In this document: positions 8,242-16,959 of the stretch, piece by piece | Layout of the letters: each line of letters begins with the position of its first letter | Numbering within the stretch: the stretch's first letter is position 1 | Assembly (NCBI GenBank): GCA_013205365.1 | Contig: JABMNC010000024.1 | Coordinates: 1-19,727 of the forward strand | DNA from: Cryomorphaceae bacterium | GTDB lineage: Bacteria; Bacteroidota; Bacteroidia; Flavobacteriales; Schleiferiaceae | Direction of reading: 5' to 3' | Length of the DNA stretch: 19,727 nucleotides | Notes under the pieces: model-generated | The model's database searches: none | What the model saw: only the letters and a program-made list of their open reading frames with translations | Told to the model about the DNA's origin: nothing | Translations under genes and position numbers: made by a program

Positions 8242-9426
8242 ATGAGTGCGTGGTTTGAACAAGTAGTGCCCTGGTTGATGAGCCCTCTCGCTTCAGCTAT
8301 TTTGATAGGTTCTGCATTGGCTTCCCTGCTTGCATTGGCCCTTCTCGTCTATGCTTCGCGCGGACTTTGGTCGCTGAACACCCAGAGTGTAGGTCAGGAT
8401 TCCGCGCCGCTCAAGGATTTGGCCTTGCTCGTGGTAGGCCGAAACGCGGCAAGTCGTTTTGAAGAATGGATTGAGGCTTTTGCCGGCGCCGAGCTGCCTT
8501 CGCAGGTAGAGTTGGTGGTCATTGACAACCAAAGCGAGGACGACACCGCGCAACGAATCGAATTTTTAAGACTTAAGTACCAATGGCTTAAAGTAGTAAC
8601 GGTGCCGCACAGCAATCGGTTTTGGCGCACCCGCAAGCTGGCTATGACCCTTGGTATCAAGGCTACAAAATGCACTTATGCCCTTTGGGTGGACGCTGCT
8701 ACCATTCCACCAACGAATTTTGCCCCATGGTTGGGTGCCCTGACGCAGCCTCTCTTGGATCGCGGAATCTCTTCGGTTTGGGGTCCGGTTCAGGTAGTGG
8801 AGGCCAACCAGACTGCCCGAATTCCGATGCAGTCAGGCCAGCTTTGGGCATGGCTTCGCCAGCATACGGGCGGACTCCCAACCTCCATGGTGCCGGTCAA
8901 TTTTGCCTTTCGCAGCAACGACTTCATGGAGCTGAAGGGCTTTCAAGACAGCATGCACGTGGACGGTGGCGAAGGGGAGCTTCTCCTGACCCTGCTCCGA
9001 CAGCGCGGGCGCTCGGTATTGGCAGACAGTGCAACCATTGCCCGTCGGGGCGGAATTGAGAGAGATCCCAAGTTGCGCGAAGTGCGGACATCTTCAGAGC
9101 AAAGTGCATTGCTTTTGGGAATTTTTGGTCTGTTCTTGACGGACCTCGCCGGATTACTGGCAATGGCAATTCTTGGCGGACACGTGGTTCTCGTTCAGGC
9201 GGTGGGTCTTGACCCCTTGCGCGATTTCATGCGCGATCAGGCGTTTTTTGCCGCGGGCTCCTGGGTTGCGCTTCACGCTTTTGTTGGAGCGGTGCTTTTG
9301 GTACACTCCTCTCGGTTTGGTCATTGGTCTGACGCCCTGCGCATGCCCCTCTGGCTTCGGCTTGACCTGGTCCGCCGCCGCATACCCAAGCGGGACCCGA
9401 TGAGCAAACCCTTTTGGAAGGGTTGA
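8242..9426 (+). CDS. Membrane-anchored family 2-like glycosyltransferase
   Basis: The 394-residue protein has an N-terminal membrane segment (about 14-38), a GT-A-like domain (about 58-270) and two or so C-terminal hydrophobic segments (about 288-318 and 337-358). GT2 features include ALLVVGRNAA at the first strand, VVIDNQSEDDT (92-102), NFAFRSNDFMELKGF (220-234, the usual N-x-A-x-R...GGF element) and DGGEGELLL (241-249) at the acidic catalytic site. The metal-binding DxD position reads WVDAATIPP (149-157), so the second Asp is replaced by Ala, and the QxxRW element is not recognisable. The enzyme may be metal-independent, altered or inactive. Acceptor and donor are unknown; a cell-envelope sugar is the natural guess. 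Its TGA overlaps the rsmG ATG (TGATG). Confidence 0.82.
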   Translation: MSAWFEQVVPWLMSPLASAILIGSALASLLALALLVYASRGLWSLNTQSVGQDSAPLKDLALLVVGRNAASRFEEWIEAFAGAELPSQVELVVIDNQSEDDTAQRIEFLRLKYQWLKVVTVPHSNRFWRTRKLAMTLGIKATKCTYALWVDAATIPPTNFAPWLGALTQPLLDRGISSVWGPVQVVEANQTARIPMQSGQLWAWLRQHTGGLPTSMVPVNFAFRSNDFMELKGFQDSMHVDGGEGELLLTLLRQRGRSVLADSATIARRGGIERDPKLREVRTSSEQSALLLGIFGLFLTDLAGLLAMAILGGHVVLVQAVGLDPLRDFMRDQAFFAAGSWVALHAFVGAVLLVHSSRFGHWSDALRMPLWLRLDLVRRRIPKRDPMSKPFWKG

Positions 9427-10022
9427 TGGACTCCTCGATGTTCCCCTTTGTGTCGGAATCGGCTAAGACTAAGCTCTCTTTGCTGCCGGAGCTCTATGCC
9501 CACTGGAATGCACAGATCAACGTAGTCTCTCGCAAGGACCTCGACAACCTATGGGAGCGGCACGTCCTCCATTCCCTTGCCCTTGGGCAGGTTCTTCCCT
9601 TAAGGGCTGGCCTGAGGGTTGCCGACATTGGCACCGGCGGCGGATTCCCTGGAATCCCCTTGGCCATTGCCTTCCCCGAGGTGGAATGGGTCTTAGTGGA
9701 TTCCGTGGCAAAAAAGATTAAGGTGGTGCAGGCTATTGCTGATGCATTGGAATTAACCAACGTCCGCGCTGTTTGGGGTCGGATGGAAGAAGTGAAGGGG
9801 CCCTTTGATTTGGCGGTGACCCGTGCCGTGGCGCCTGCAGGAGAACTAAAGCGCTGGATGAAGGGTAATTGGTCCTCCAAACCCACTACTGCCCTCTTTG
9901 CGCTTAAGGGCGGCGACCTTAGCGAAGAGCTTCGCGGCATTCGCCACCGAATTCACCCAATTAGTCAGTGGCTTCCGGGTGAATTTTTTGAGACCAAGGT
10001 CGTCGTGGAACTTCCGGCCTGA
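9426..10022 (+). CDS. rsmG: 16S rRNA (guanine(527)-N7)-methyltransferase RsmG
   Basis: RsmG methylates N7 of G527 in the 530 loop of 16S rRNA using S-adenosylmethionine. The 198-residue protein contains the family signature NLWERHVLHSLALGQVL (41-57), motif I VADIGTGGGFPGIPLAI (65-81), the acidic residue after strand 2 (LVDSVAKK, 90-97) and VTRAVAP (131-137). The ATG at 9426 overlaps the preceding stop as TGATG with GGAAGGG just upstream, favouring translational coupling. An ATG at 9438 is an alternative, and a TTG at 9414 is open but unlikely. Loss of this gene is known to give low-level streptomycin resistance in other bacteria; nothing suggests it is defective here. Confidence 0.95.
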   Translation: MDSSMFPFVSESAKTKLSLLPELYAHWNAQINVVSRKDLDNLWERHVLHSLALGQVLPLRAGLRVADIGTGGGFPGIPLAIAFPEVEWVLVDSVAKKIKVVQAIADALELTNVRAVWGRMEEVKGPFDLAVTRAVAPAGELKRWMKGNWSSKPTTALFALKGGDLSEELRGIRHRIHPISQWLPGEFFETKVVVELPA

Positions 10023-10023
10023 A

Positions 10024-10041
10024 CCAGTAACTAGTTATTGG
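10024..10041. terminator. Hairpin between convergent rsmG and pruA
   Basis: CCAGTAACTAGTTATTGG is an 18-nt inverted repeat with one G-T pair, filling most of the 28-bp gap between two convergent stops. It has no following T tract on either strand and little loop, so a terminator role is only a guess from its place. Confidence 0.3.
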
Positions 10042-10050
10042 CTGCTGGCG

Positions 10051-11676
10051 TTAGCCCAAAAATGGGTAGCGGTAGTCTGCGGGCGGTACGAGGGTTTCCT
10101 TGATCGTACGCGGTGAAACCCAGCGAAGGAGGTTCAAAATAGAGCCTGCTTTGTCGTTGGTTCCTGATCCGCGTGCACCCCCAAAAGGCTGCTGGCCTAC
10201 CACAGCTCCGGTGGGCTTGTCGTTGACATAGAAATTACCGGCGGCAAAGGCCAAACGACGGGTTGCCTCGTCTACGGCATACCGATCGCGGGAGAAGACC
10301 GCTCCGGTCAAGGCGTACTCTGAAGTTCGGTTTATGAGGTCCAAGGTTTCGCTCCATCGGGCATCTTCATAGACAAAAATGGTCAAGAAGGGTCCAAAAA
10401 TTTCTTCGCACATCGTGCGAAAGTTCGGATTCGTCGTGGCAACTACCGTGGCTTCGATAAAGTAGCCCTTGGATTTATCGTATCCGCCGCCGACCAGCAC
10501 TTCTGCGTCTTTTTGACTTTTTGCATATTCGATGAAGGAAGCAATTTTGTCGAAGGAACGCTCGTCAATCACCGCCGTCATGAAGTTGGACGGATCCCCT
10601 GGGCTGCCCATCTTGAAGCTTTTCACGTCGTCAACCAGGTGCTGCTTCACTTGAGGCCAAAGGCTGGCTGGTACATAGGCACGCGAGGCTGCCGAGCACT
10701 TTTGTCCTTGGAATTCGAAGGCCCCTCGGCTCATGGAGGTGGCGACTTCGGCCGCATCCGCAGAAGGGTGGGCAAGAATGAAGTCTTTGCCGCCCGTTTC
10801 GCCCACAATGCGCGGGTAGGCCTTGTATCGGTCGATGTTTGCGCCGACCTCCTTCCAGAGGTGCTTGAACACGCTGGTTGAACCAGTGAAGTGCAGGCCA
10901 GCAAAGTCAGGATGCTTAAAGACGAGATCGCCCACGAGGGCACCGTCGGCATAAACCAGATTAATTACTCCGTCGGGAAGGCCTGCCTTGCGGAAGATTT
11001 CCATGATTACCCATGCGGAATAGACCTGCGTATCGGCAGGCTTCCACAGCGCCACGTTGCCCATCAAAGCGGGCGCAGACGGAAGGTTTCCGGCAATTGC
11101 CGTGAAGTTGAATGGCGTAACGGCCAGGATGAATCCCTCAAGAGCACGGTACTCCATGCGGTTCCACATTCCGGGCGAGCTCTCGGGCTGCTGGGCGTAG
11201 ATTTCGGTCATGAACTGCACGTTAAAGCGCAAAAAATCCGCGAATTCGCAGGCCGCATCGATTTCGGCCTGGTGCACCGTTTTGGACTGAGCCAGCATGG
11301 TTGCCGCATTGATTTTATCGCGGTAGGGGCCGCTCACCAGGTCGGCCGCGCGCAAAAAGATTCCGGCACGCTCAAACCAGGGCATGGACGACCAAGAGGC
11401 GTGGGCGGCCAGCGCAGCGTCAATGGCTTGCTCGACGTGCTCCTTGCCTCCCCAGTGGTAGCGGCCAATTACTCGCTGGTGGTCATGGGGCGGACGGCAT
11501 TCCCGAAGGCTTCCGCTGCGGACCTCCCGGCCCCCGATAAACATCGGAATATCCACTTCTTCGCCCAGCATCTTCTCGTAGGTCTTCAAAAGCCGGCTGC
11601 GTTCTGGGCTTCCGGGTGAATAGCTCAGTACCGTCTCGTTGACGGCCTTGGGTACAGAAAACAGTGCGTTAGGCAT
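10051..11676 (-). CDS. pruA: L-glutamate gamma-semialdehyde dehydrogenase (delta-1-pyrroline-5-carboxylate dehydrogenase)
   Basis: PruA oxidises glutamate semialdehyde to glutamate with NAD+, the second step of proline breakdown. The 541-residue protein is a full aldehyde dehydrogenase of the stand-alone P5CDH type. Visible residues include Asn190 in VTPFNFT (oxyanion hole), FTGS (263-266), Glu293 in GETGGK and the nucleophile Cys327 in GQKCSAASR. EEIFGPFLTIFVY and the C-terminal PFGGARGSGTNDKAG segment are also typical. The start MPNALFSVPKAVNE matches the N-terminus I recall for Bacteroidota orthologues. The proline dehydrogenase partner is not in the window. It follows the metallophosphoesterase by 45 bp and may be the last gene of the long minus-strand unit. 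Confidence 0.97.
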   Translation of the reverse strand: MPNALFSVPKAVNETVLSYSPGSPERSRLLKTYEKMLGEEVDIPMFIGGREVRSGSLRECRPPHDHQRVIGRYHWGGKEHVEQAIDAALAAHASWSSMPWFERAGIFLRAADLVSGPYRDKINAATMLAQSKTVHQAEIDAACEFADFLRFNVQFMTEIYAQQPESSPGMWNRMEYRALEGFILAVTPFNFTAIAGNLPSAPALMGNVALWKPADTQVYSAWVIMEIFRKAGLPDGVINLVYADGALVGDLVFKHPDFAGLHFTGSTSVFKHLWKEVGANIDRYKAYPRIVGETGGKDFILAHPSADAAEVATSMSRGAFEFQGQKCSAASRAYVPASLWPQVKQHLVDDVKSFKMGSPGDPSNFMTAVIDERSFDKIASFIEYAKSQKDAEVLVGGGYDKSKGYFIEATVVATTNPNFRTMCEEIFGPFLTIFVYEDARWSETLDLINRTSEYALTGAVFSRDRYAVDEATRRLAFAAGNFYVNDKPTGAVVGQQPFGGARGSGTNDKAGSILNLLRWVSPRTIKETLVPPADYRYPFLG

Positions 11677-11721
11677 GGGTCATGGGTGTGTTTGTGTCAG
11701 AATGAATCGACAAATTCCAGT

Positions 11722-12369
11722 TCAAAGGTCGGTGCTGTGGGTTGGTTCGCGCAGAAATTCCAAAACTTCCCCAGTGCGCGTAAGGCGCAGGGCATGGAGT
11801 CCGCCTCCCCTCCAGCAACCCGTGTCGATGCACCAAGCGTTCGCCGCCGGATAAAACCGAGGAATTTCTGGCTCTTGAATTACGTGGCCAAAAATTTGAA
11901 GTTTGCCGACATTTTTGAGTGCCGACCGGTTGTGCAGTACCGACCGAAGGTTAGCTGCCACAAAGGGATCGCGGGCATGCAGCGCAACCCCCGCATGGGT
12001 AACCATTACGTACTTATTTTCCCACTTCAGGGGCAATCGGCGCATCCACTCGATGGTTTTCTTCAGGGGGATTCCGCGCTTAATTAGGTCTTTTTTAAAT
12101 CGGGTATAAAAAGCCGGCTCGGGCAAAACGAGGTAATCGTGGGCATCCACCATCATTTGCTCGTGGTTTCCGCGCACTACAAACACGCTGTAGGGGTATT
12201 CCGTTTGCAGTTCGCGAACGTATTCCACCACCTTAGCAGACTTGGGTCCCTTGTTGACCAGGTCCCCGACAAAAATTAAAAACTCGTCGTGAGGATTCCA
12301 ACGCTCGCGCACTAACGTCTTAAGTGTTTTAGAACACCCGTGCACGTCGGCAACGACCAAGAGGTTCAC
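11722..12369 (-). CDS. PPP-type metallophosphoesterase (ApaH/PrpA-like)
   Basis: The 215-residue protein carries the dinuclear-metal phosphoesterase motifs in order: DVHG (8-11), GDLVNKGP (35-42), GNHE (67-70), His125 in VTHAG and GH (161-162). The GDLVNKGP form is the one shared by symmetrical diadenosine tetraphosphatases and bacterial Ser/Thr phosphatases of the PPP family, so the substrate may be Ap4A-type nucleotides or phosphoproteins. The sequence does not decide. It starts with GTG at 12369, 10 bp after the dnaN stop, and no ATG gives a complete motif I. There is no signal peptide, so it is cytoplasmic. Confidence 0.9.
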   Translation of the reverse strand: MNLLVVADVHGCSKTLKTLVRERWNPHDEFLIFVGDLVNKGPKSAKVVEYVRELQTEYPYSVFVVRGNHEQMMVDAHDYLVLPEPAFYTRFKKDLIKRGIPLKKTIEWMRRLPLKWENKYVMVTHAGVALHARDPFVAANLRSVLHNRSALKNVGKLQIFGHVIQEPEIPRFYPAANAWCIDTGCWRGGGLHALRLTRTGEVLEFLREPTHSTDL

Positions 12370-12379
12370 GGCAAAAATC

Positions 12380-13501
12380 CTAGGCGTTGAGCATCACTGG
12401 CATGACCAGCATCAGCAAGTCTTCTCCGTCTTCGCTGGGACGGTCCGGAAAGAGCAGGCCAGCGCGGTTGGCGGCTGAGAATTCCCAGACTAAAGAGCTG
12501 CTGTCAATGTTGCCGAGCATTTCGACGATAAAACGGCTGTTAAAACCAATTTCAAGGTCGCTCCCCTCGTAGCTGCATGCCAATCGCTCGTGGGCCTTGT
12601 TGGCAAAGTCCGGATCTTCAGCGCTAATGAAGAGTTCGTTGCCTGCCATCTTAAGGCGAATCTGGTGCGTGGTCTTGTTGGCAAAGAGGCTCACGCGCTT
12701 CACGCTGCCGGTAAAGGCTCCGCGGTCAACGGTCATGCGGTTAGGGTTATTCTTGGGAATAACGCCCTCAAAGTTGGGGTACTTACCGTCGATCAGACGG
12801 CAAGTGAGCGTAACGCCGTCGTAGGTAAACTGGGCGTTTTGCTCGGTGTAGCGAATCTCCACGAGGTCGTCGTTGGTTCCAAGCGTTGCCTTGAGCAGGT
12901 TCAAAGGCTTTTTGGGCATAATGAACTCTGCCGTTTGGGGCGCTGCGTAGTCGCTGCGGCGGTAGCGAACGAGCTTGTGCGCGTCGGTGGCCACAAAAGT
13001 GAGTCCGTCGGGCGCGAGCTGAAAGAAGACGCCACTCATCACGGGCCGAAGATCGTCGTTACCCGCAGCAAAAAGGGTTTTTGCAATCGCGGTATTGAGC
13101 ACGTGAGCAGGAAGTCCCACCGTTACCGAGGCCTTAACCGCAGGTGCCTTGGGGTATTCCGCTGCGTCAATGTAGGAAATCGCATACTTACCAGAATCGC
13201 TGCTGACCTCAAGGCTGTGCGCGCTCGGATTGAAGGTAAAGGTCAAGGGCTGCTCGGGGAAGCTCTTGACGGTGTCCAGGAGCATACGGGCAGGAATGGC
13301 AGCCGTAGCATCGGATTCAGACGCCACCTCGAGGGTAGTCGTCATGGTGGTCTCCAGGTCTGAGGCAGTTATAGTGAGCTTATTGGGCTCTAAAACCACC
13401 AACAGGTGGTCTAGGATGGGCAGGGTGTGGTTGGACTGAATAACGCCCGAAACCGTCTGTAGTGCGCGGAGTAGTTGTCCGCTGGAAACGATGAACTTCA
13501 T
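12380..13501 (-). CDS. dnaN: DNA polymerase III sliding clamp, beta subunit
   Basis: DnaN forms the ring-shaped dimer that holds polymerase III and other enzymes on DNA. The 373-residue length is standard for three similar clamp domains. Segments include MKFIVSSGQLLRALQTVSGVI at the N-terminus, TLPILDHLLV, ASDLETTM and GVFFQLAPDGLTFVATDAHKL in the second domain, and the C-terminal PDRPSEDGEDLLMLVMPVMLNA, which forms part of the hydrophobic pocket for clamp-binding motifs. It is not next to dnaA or recF here but sits between the gliding module and a phosphoesterase. It starts 12 bp after the DUF4340-like gene, with a 7/8 promoter box in that gap. Confidence 0.98.
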   Translation of the reverse strand: MKFIVSSGQLLRALQTVSGVIQSNHTLPILDHLLVVLEPNKLTITASDLETTMTTTLEVASESDATAAIPARMLLDTVKSFPEQPLTFTFNPSAHSLEVSSDSGKYAISYIDAAEYPKAPAVKASVTVGLPAHVLNTAIAKTLFAAGNDDLRPVMSGVFFQLAPDGLTFVATDAHKLVRYRRSDYAAPQTAEFIMPKKPLNLLKATLGTNDDLVEIRYTEQNAQFTYDGVTLTCRLIDGKYPNFEGVIPKNNPNRMTVDRGAFTGSVKRVSLFANKTTHQIRLKMAGNELFISAEDPDFANKAHERLACSYEGSDLEIGFNSRFIVEMLGNIDSSSLVWEFSAANRAGLLFPDRPSEDGEDLLMLVMPVMLNA

Positions 13502-13505
13502 ACTG

Positions 13506-13513
13506 CAAAGTAA
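13506..13513 (-). promoter_or_regulatory. Possible -7 box for dnaN
   Basis: Minus-strand TTACTTTG matches TAnnTTTG at 7 of 8 positions and ends 4 nt before the dnaN ATG. A TTTG lies 15 nt upstream of it, slightly closer than the usual -33 spacing. An own promoter would make sense for an essential gene in a long operon. Confidence 0.35.
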
Positions 13514-14530
13514 TTACCTCGAAGCACGCAAAGCGCGAGAACTTTTCAACAGGTGTTGAAGACCGAATCGCTGCACTAAAACCATGCGGTCGTCCTCCAA
13601 AAACGCATAAAAACGGTTGGGGTCGAATTCCTGTGGACGGCCGTCGTCGTCAACCGCTTCAGGGTCGGCGGGAACGTGGTACAGAACCATAGAATTCACG
13701 GTGGCATCGCTGCGCCGGATGCTCAAACGGACTCGAGGCGGCAGTGCCTTTAGGCTGTCTTGCCGGGAGTAGGCCAGGTCAGAGGGAATAATAACGCCTT
13801 CGTACTGGCTGGCATTGACGGCTTTGAGTAGGGCTTGAACCGCCATTCCGTTGGTGGGTTCCGTCTTGCCTTTGGAATTGAGAATCCAGGTTCCGCCCTG
13901 CTGCTCGATGGAGAAGTTTGCGGCTGAGGAGTCCGAGTATTCGATGCTCAAGGCCTCCACGGCTTCGGTGCTCGTCCAAAGAATCCGATGCCTCCACAGG
14001 TCGTCGCGCAAGAAGAATCTACTGCTTAAAAACCCGTTAAAGCCTGGTATATGAACGGCCACCGGGCGTCCAAAGCCGTCGCGCAAAAAGTAGGTACCGA
14101 GCATGTCGGGGGTTTCGGTGCCCACCGTGAAGGACTTTAGGATGCGGCCGCCGGTCGAAACATCCACGTGGGTTCCGTAGACCGACATGGCCGACAGAAT
14201 ATTGGCGGTGGCGGCATCGGGCGCAAATCCGCGCAGCCTAACGCGGTACAGCGTTTCAAGCAGCACCTCTATGGCGTCTGGGCGTGCCGGGTGGGCCCCG
14301 TTGATCAACCAAATTCCCGACTCGCGCGTGAGAATGGCGGTATCTGGGCTGCGGTTCCAGAGAACAATTCGGTCAATGGATGCGGTGTCGGCCAGGGCAA
14401 AATCGTAGGCTTCGGGACTCAGGTCGTCATTGCTTGGGGACTCTCGCAAAATCAAGAAGGCCACCAAGGCTAGAAGGGCGAGGCCTAGAACGACCGAGAG
14501 GCGAAAGAATGGTTTGAACGTAGATTTCAT
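13514..14530 (-). CDS. DUF4340-like membrane-anchored periplasmic protein, GldFG partner
   Basis: The 338-residue protein has one N-terminal membrane helix (about 10-28) followed by a soluble, presumably periplasmic, beta-rich part. The stretch from about 45 (ADTASIDRIVLWN... TAILTRESGIWLIN) and the later repeat-like stretch (VEALSIEYSD... FSIEQQGGTWILN) have the strand plus W-x-(L/I)-N pattern of DUF4340 domains, which I know as frequent neighbours of GldF/GldG-type ABC components. The family call is by pattern. Its ATG overlaps the gldFG TGA (ATGA), so production is probably coupled and the product likely joins the same membrane complex. Biochemical role unknown. Confidence 0.72.
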   Translation of the reverse strand: MKSTFKPFFRLSVVLGLALLALVAFLILRESPSNDDLSPEAYDFALADTASIDRIVLWNRSPDTAILTRESGIWLINGAHPARPDAIEVLLETLYRVRLRGFAPDAATANILSAMSVYGTHVDVSTGGRILKSFTVGTETPDMLGTYFLRDGFGRPVAVHIPGFNGFLSSRFFLRDDLWRHRILWTSTEAVEALSIEYSDSSAANFSIEQQGGTWILNSKGKTEPTNGMAVQALLKAVNASQYEGVIIPSDLAYSRQDSLKALPPRVRLSIRRSDATVNSMVLYHVPADPEAVDDDGRPQEFDPNRFYAFLEDDRMVLVQRFGLQHLLKSSRALRASR

Positions 14531-16959
14531 AAATCAGAATTTTGTCGGCCAAATCGGCGCTGGCGAAGTTTGCGGTATAGAGCGTGCAGCAGGAGCACCA
14601 ATGCAATGGGAGCCAAGGAATTTAGGCCTTGAAAAAATGCAGCGCGCTCGTCCACCTTGGGCCGGTCGAGCAGGCGCAGGCTGACGTCTCTTCCGCGCAC
14701 CGAAATGAGGCCATTGCCTTCGAGCAGGTAGTCCATGGCATTGAGCAGAAAGTCTGAATTGCCAAACTGCTGGCCGGTGTATTGGTCGTAGCCCAAGGGC
14801 AGGGGTGCGCCCCGCGGTATATCGTTCCGAATGATGTTGCGCTGGTTTTTTCCAACGTCCCCGTCGCCAATAATCAGAAGCTTGGCGTCTTTGGCTGCAA
14901 GCGGAGGGGCAGGAAGCTCGGTCTTGGGAACCATGCGGTTGGCATAGTAGGAGGGCAGGGGGCCTTCGAGCAGCAGGGCGGTCGCCAAAGGACCCTCGTT
15001 GAATAGGCTTCGAATCGGTTCGTTGTAGAGCTCTGCCAGACTAACTTGAGTTGGGGCAGGGCGGCGGCGCGAATAGGGCGAGGTTTGCAGCAAAATGGTC
15101 TTTTGTACCCCTGGTACGCGGATGGTGTCCAGCGTAGTTCCAAATTCGTAGCGCACCGCATTGAGGTTTTTTACAATGGGATGCTCCGATTGGGGAAGCA
15201 TCAAAGGGAAGTAGATCCAGGGCCGCACCGAGCGCTGGTCGTTGATTCCGGCGCAGACAAGGTCGGTGGCAAGGGCGGTATTAACCCGAGCTCCGTAGGT
15301 AAAAAGCAATCCGTTGAGGCCAATGAAGTCCAGCTGCGGGTAGGCCAGGAATTCCGAGGCAAAGCTCAGCGAGTCCATTTCGGCATGAACAGCCTCAATC
15401 ATCCAAACGGCTCGGCCGTTGTTCATTAGGTATTGGTCGAGAAGCCACCGGTCAAGTTCGGTAAAGGACTCTCGCGGCTTGGCCATGACAATGCCGTCAA
15501 AGCTATTGAGCCTCAGGGCCTGCATGGCAATAGAGGGCTGTCCCGTGCTGCTGTCAATGGGCAGCTCGCGCATGTTGAACCGTGTTACCTCGTAGCTTTT
15601 GCGCAGGTTGAGCTCCAGCGCAGCCGTTTGAATGGCCGCCAATTCGCCATGCCCATCAATAAAGGCCACCCGCTTGCGTTCGGTTTGGATGAGGCCGCGC
15701 AGGGCCGCCGCGAGAGCGTATTCAAGGTTTTGAATGCTGGCATTAATTTGGGCCTCTGGGGCCTGGGCAAACTGCTCAAGAAGCAGCGAAACCGGCCATT
15801 GGCGCTCGTTGTAGCTCACTACAGCTCCTGGAAAAATTTGCTGCGTTTTCACGCCGTCGGCCTCTTGAATTTCAAGTTGAATCGCTCCAAGGCCCAGGTT
15901 TTGAAGCTGGGTGTAGGTATCCCTGCGAACCTGAGGATTGGAGTTCTCCGAGGGGTTGATGAGTTCATAGCGGACCTTGCCGTTTCGGGCTCGGAACTCG
16001 TCGAGCAGTCTGATGGTTTCGGCCTGGAGGCGCTGGAATCCCGAAGGAAAGTCACCCTCTAGGTAGACCGTGACGAGTAAGGGCTCCTTGACCTGGCTCA
16101 GGAGGTCTTCGGTTGCATCGCTAAGGCTGTAGCGCTGGTCGGCAGTGAGGTCGAGGCGCAAAAAAATGGGCCTGAAGGTACTAAGAGCCACTGCCGCGAG
16201 GGCTAGCGCGATGGGCATGGCCGTACGGAAGTTTTTAAGGGGCTCGAGCAGCAGTCTCGCTCCGGCCAAGAAGGCCAGGGTTAGTCCGCCAAAATAGATT
16301 AGGTCGTTGGCGTCAATTACCCCCCTACTCATGGAGGTGTAGTGCTCGCTAATGCCCCATTGCAGCAGGTAAAGTCCGCGATTGGCAAGACTGGGAAGGT
16401 CCACAAAAGCATCGAAGCCGGCGTACATGGCAAGGCTGCCCGCGGCTCCGCCGACAAAGGCAACGATGGAATTGTCGGTGCTCGCGCTGAACATCAGCGA
16501 AATAGCCAAATAGGAACCGCCTAAAATCAGAAGTCCCAGGTAGGACCCGGAGGTACTGCCAAGGTCGAGGTTGCCCACGGGATTCCCAAGCACATAGAGG
16601 GAGGCGGCGTAGAGTAGGGTTGGGAGCAGGGCCAAAACGAGCAGGGCCATGCCAGCCAGCCACTTGCCCAGCACAATGTTCCAGGTGCTAAGGGGTTTGG
16701 CACGGAGCCAGTCCAAGGTTCCGGCGCGCCGTTCTTCGGCCAGCATGCGCATTGCCAGGGCGGGAATCAGGAACAGAAATACCCAAGGCGAGAGCATTAA
16801 GAGTCCGTCCAGTTGGGCGTAGCCGCTGTCGAGCAGGTGAAAGCTACCGGGCATTAGCCATAAAAAAACGGCATTGAGTCCGAGATAAACACTTAAAACG
16901 AGCACCCCCGTGGCTGACTGAAAGAAGGAGGCGAATTCGCGGCGGGCTAGACTGAGCAT
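14527..16959 (-). CDS. gldFG: GldF-GldG fusion: gliding-motility ABC permease joined to its auxiliary periplasmic subunit
   Basis: Residues 1-240 are GldF: an ABC-2 type permease beginning MLSLARREFASFF, with the GldF-like NAVFLWLMPGSFHLLDSGYAQL and the cytoplasmic EERRAGTLDWLRAKPLS, and about six helices. Residues 247-266 form a further helix, followed by a GldG segment (RLDLTADQRYSLSDAT, 268-283), a large extracytoplasmic domain and a C-terminal helix near 781-798. In Flavobacterium johnsoniae GldA, GldF and GldG are separate proteins needed for gliding and for the type IX system's surface proteins to work. Here F and G share one 810-residue frame with no stop between. The frame is open to 17031, but the ATG at 16959 gives the true GldF N-terminus and overlaps the previous gene by 13 nt. 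An internal ATG at 16218 could also start a free GldG. The GldA ATPase is not in the window. Confidence 0.93.
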   Translation of the reverse strand: MLSLARREFASFFQSATGVLVLSVYLGLNAVFLWLMPGSFHLLDSGYAQLDGLLMLSPWVFLFLIPALAMRMLAEERRAGTLDWLRAKPLSTWNIVLGKWLAGMALLVLALLPTLLYAASLYVLGNPVGNLDLGSTSGSYLGLLILGGSYLAISLMFSASTDNSIVAFVGGAAGSLAMYAGFDAFVDLPSLANRGLYLLQWGISEHYTSMSRGVIDANDLIYFGGLTLAFLAGARLLLEPLKNFRTAMPIALALAAVALSTFRPIFLRLDLTADQRYSLSDATEDLLSQVKEPLLVTVYLEGDFPSGFQRLQAETIRLLDEFRARNGKVRYELINPSENSNPQVRRDTYTQLQNLGLGAIQLEIQEADGVKTQQIFPGAVVSYNERQWPVSLLLEQFAQAPEAQINASIQNLEYALAAALRGLIQTERKRVAFIDGHGELAAIQTAALELNLRKSYEVTRFNMRELPIDSSTGQPSIAMQALRLNSFDGIVMAKPRESFTELDRWLLDQYLMNNGRAVWMIEAVHAEMDSLSFASEFLAYPQLDFIGLNGLLFTYGARVNTALATDLVCAGINDQRSVRPWIYFPLMLPQSEHPIVKNLNAVRYEFGTTLDTIRVPGVQKTILLQTSPYSRRRPAPTQVSLAELYNEPIRSLFNEGPLATALLLEGPLPSYYANRMVPKTELPAPPLAAKDAKLLIIGDGDVGKNQRNIIRNDIPRGAPLPLGYDQYTGQQFGNSDFLLNAMDYLLEGNGLISVRGRDVSLRLLDRPKVDERAAFFQGLNSLAPIALVLLLHALYRKLRQRRFGRQNSDL

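Noticed and set aside
12590..13363. 257-residue + strand frame opposite dnaN
   Set aside because: It is a shadow of dnaN with no recognisable domain; long antisense frames are expected in moderately GC-rich DNA.
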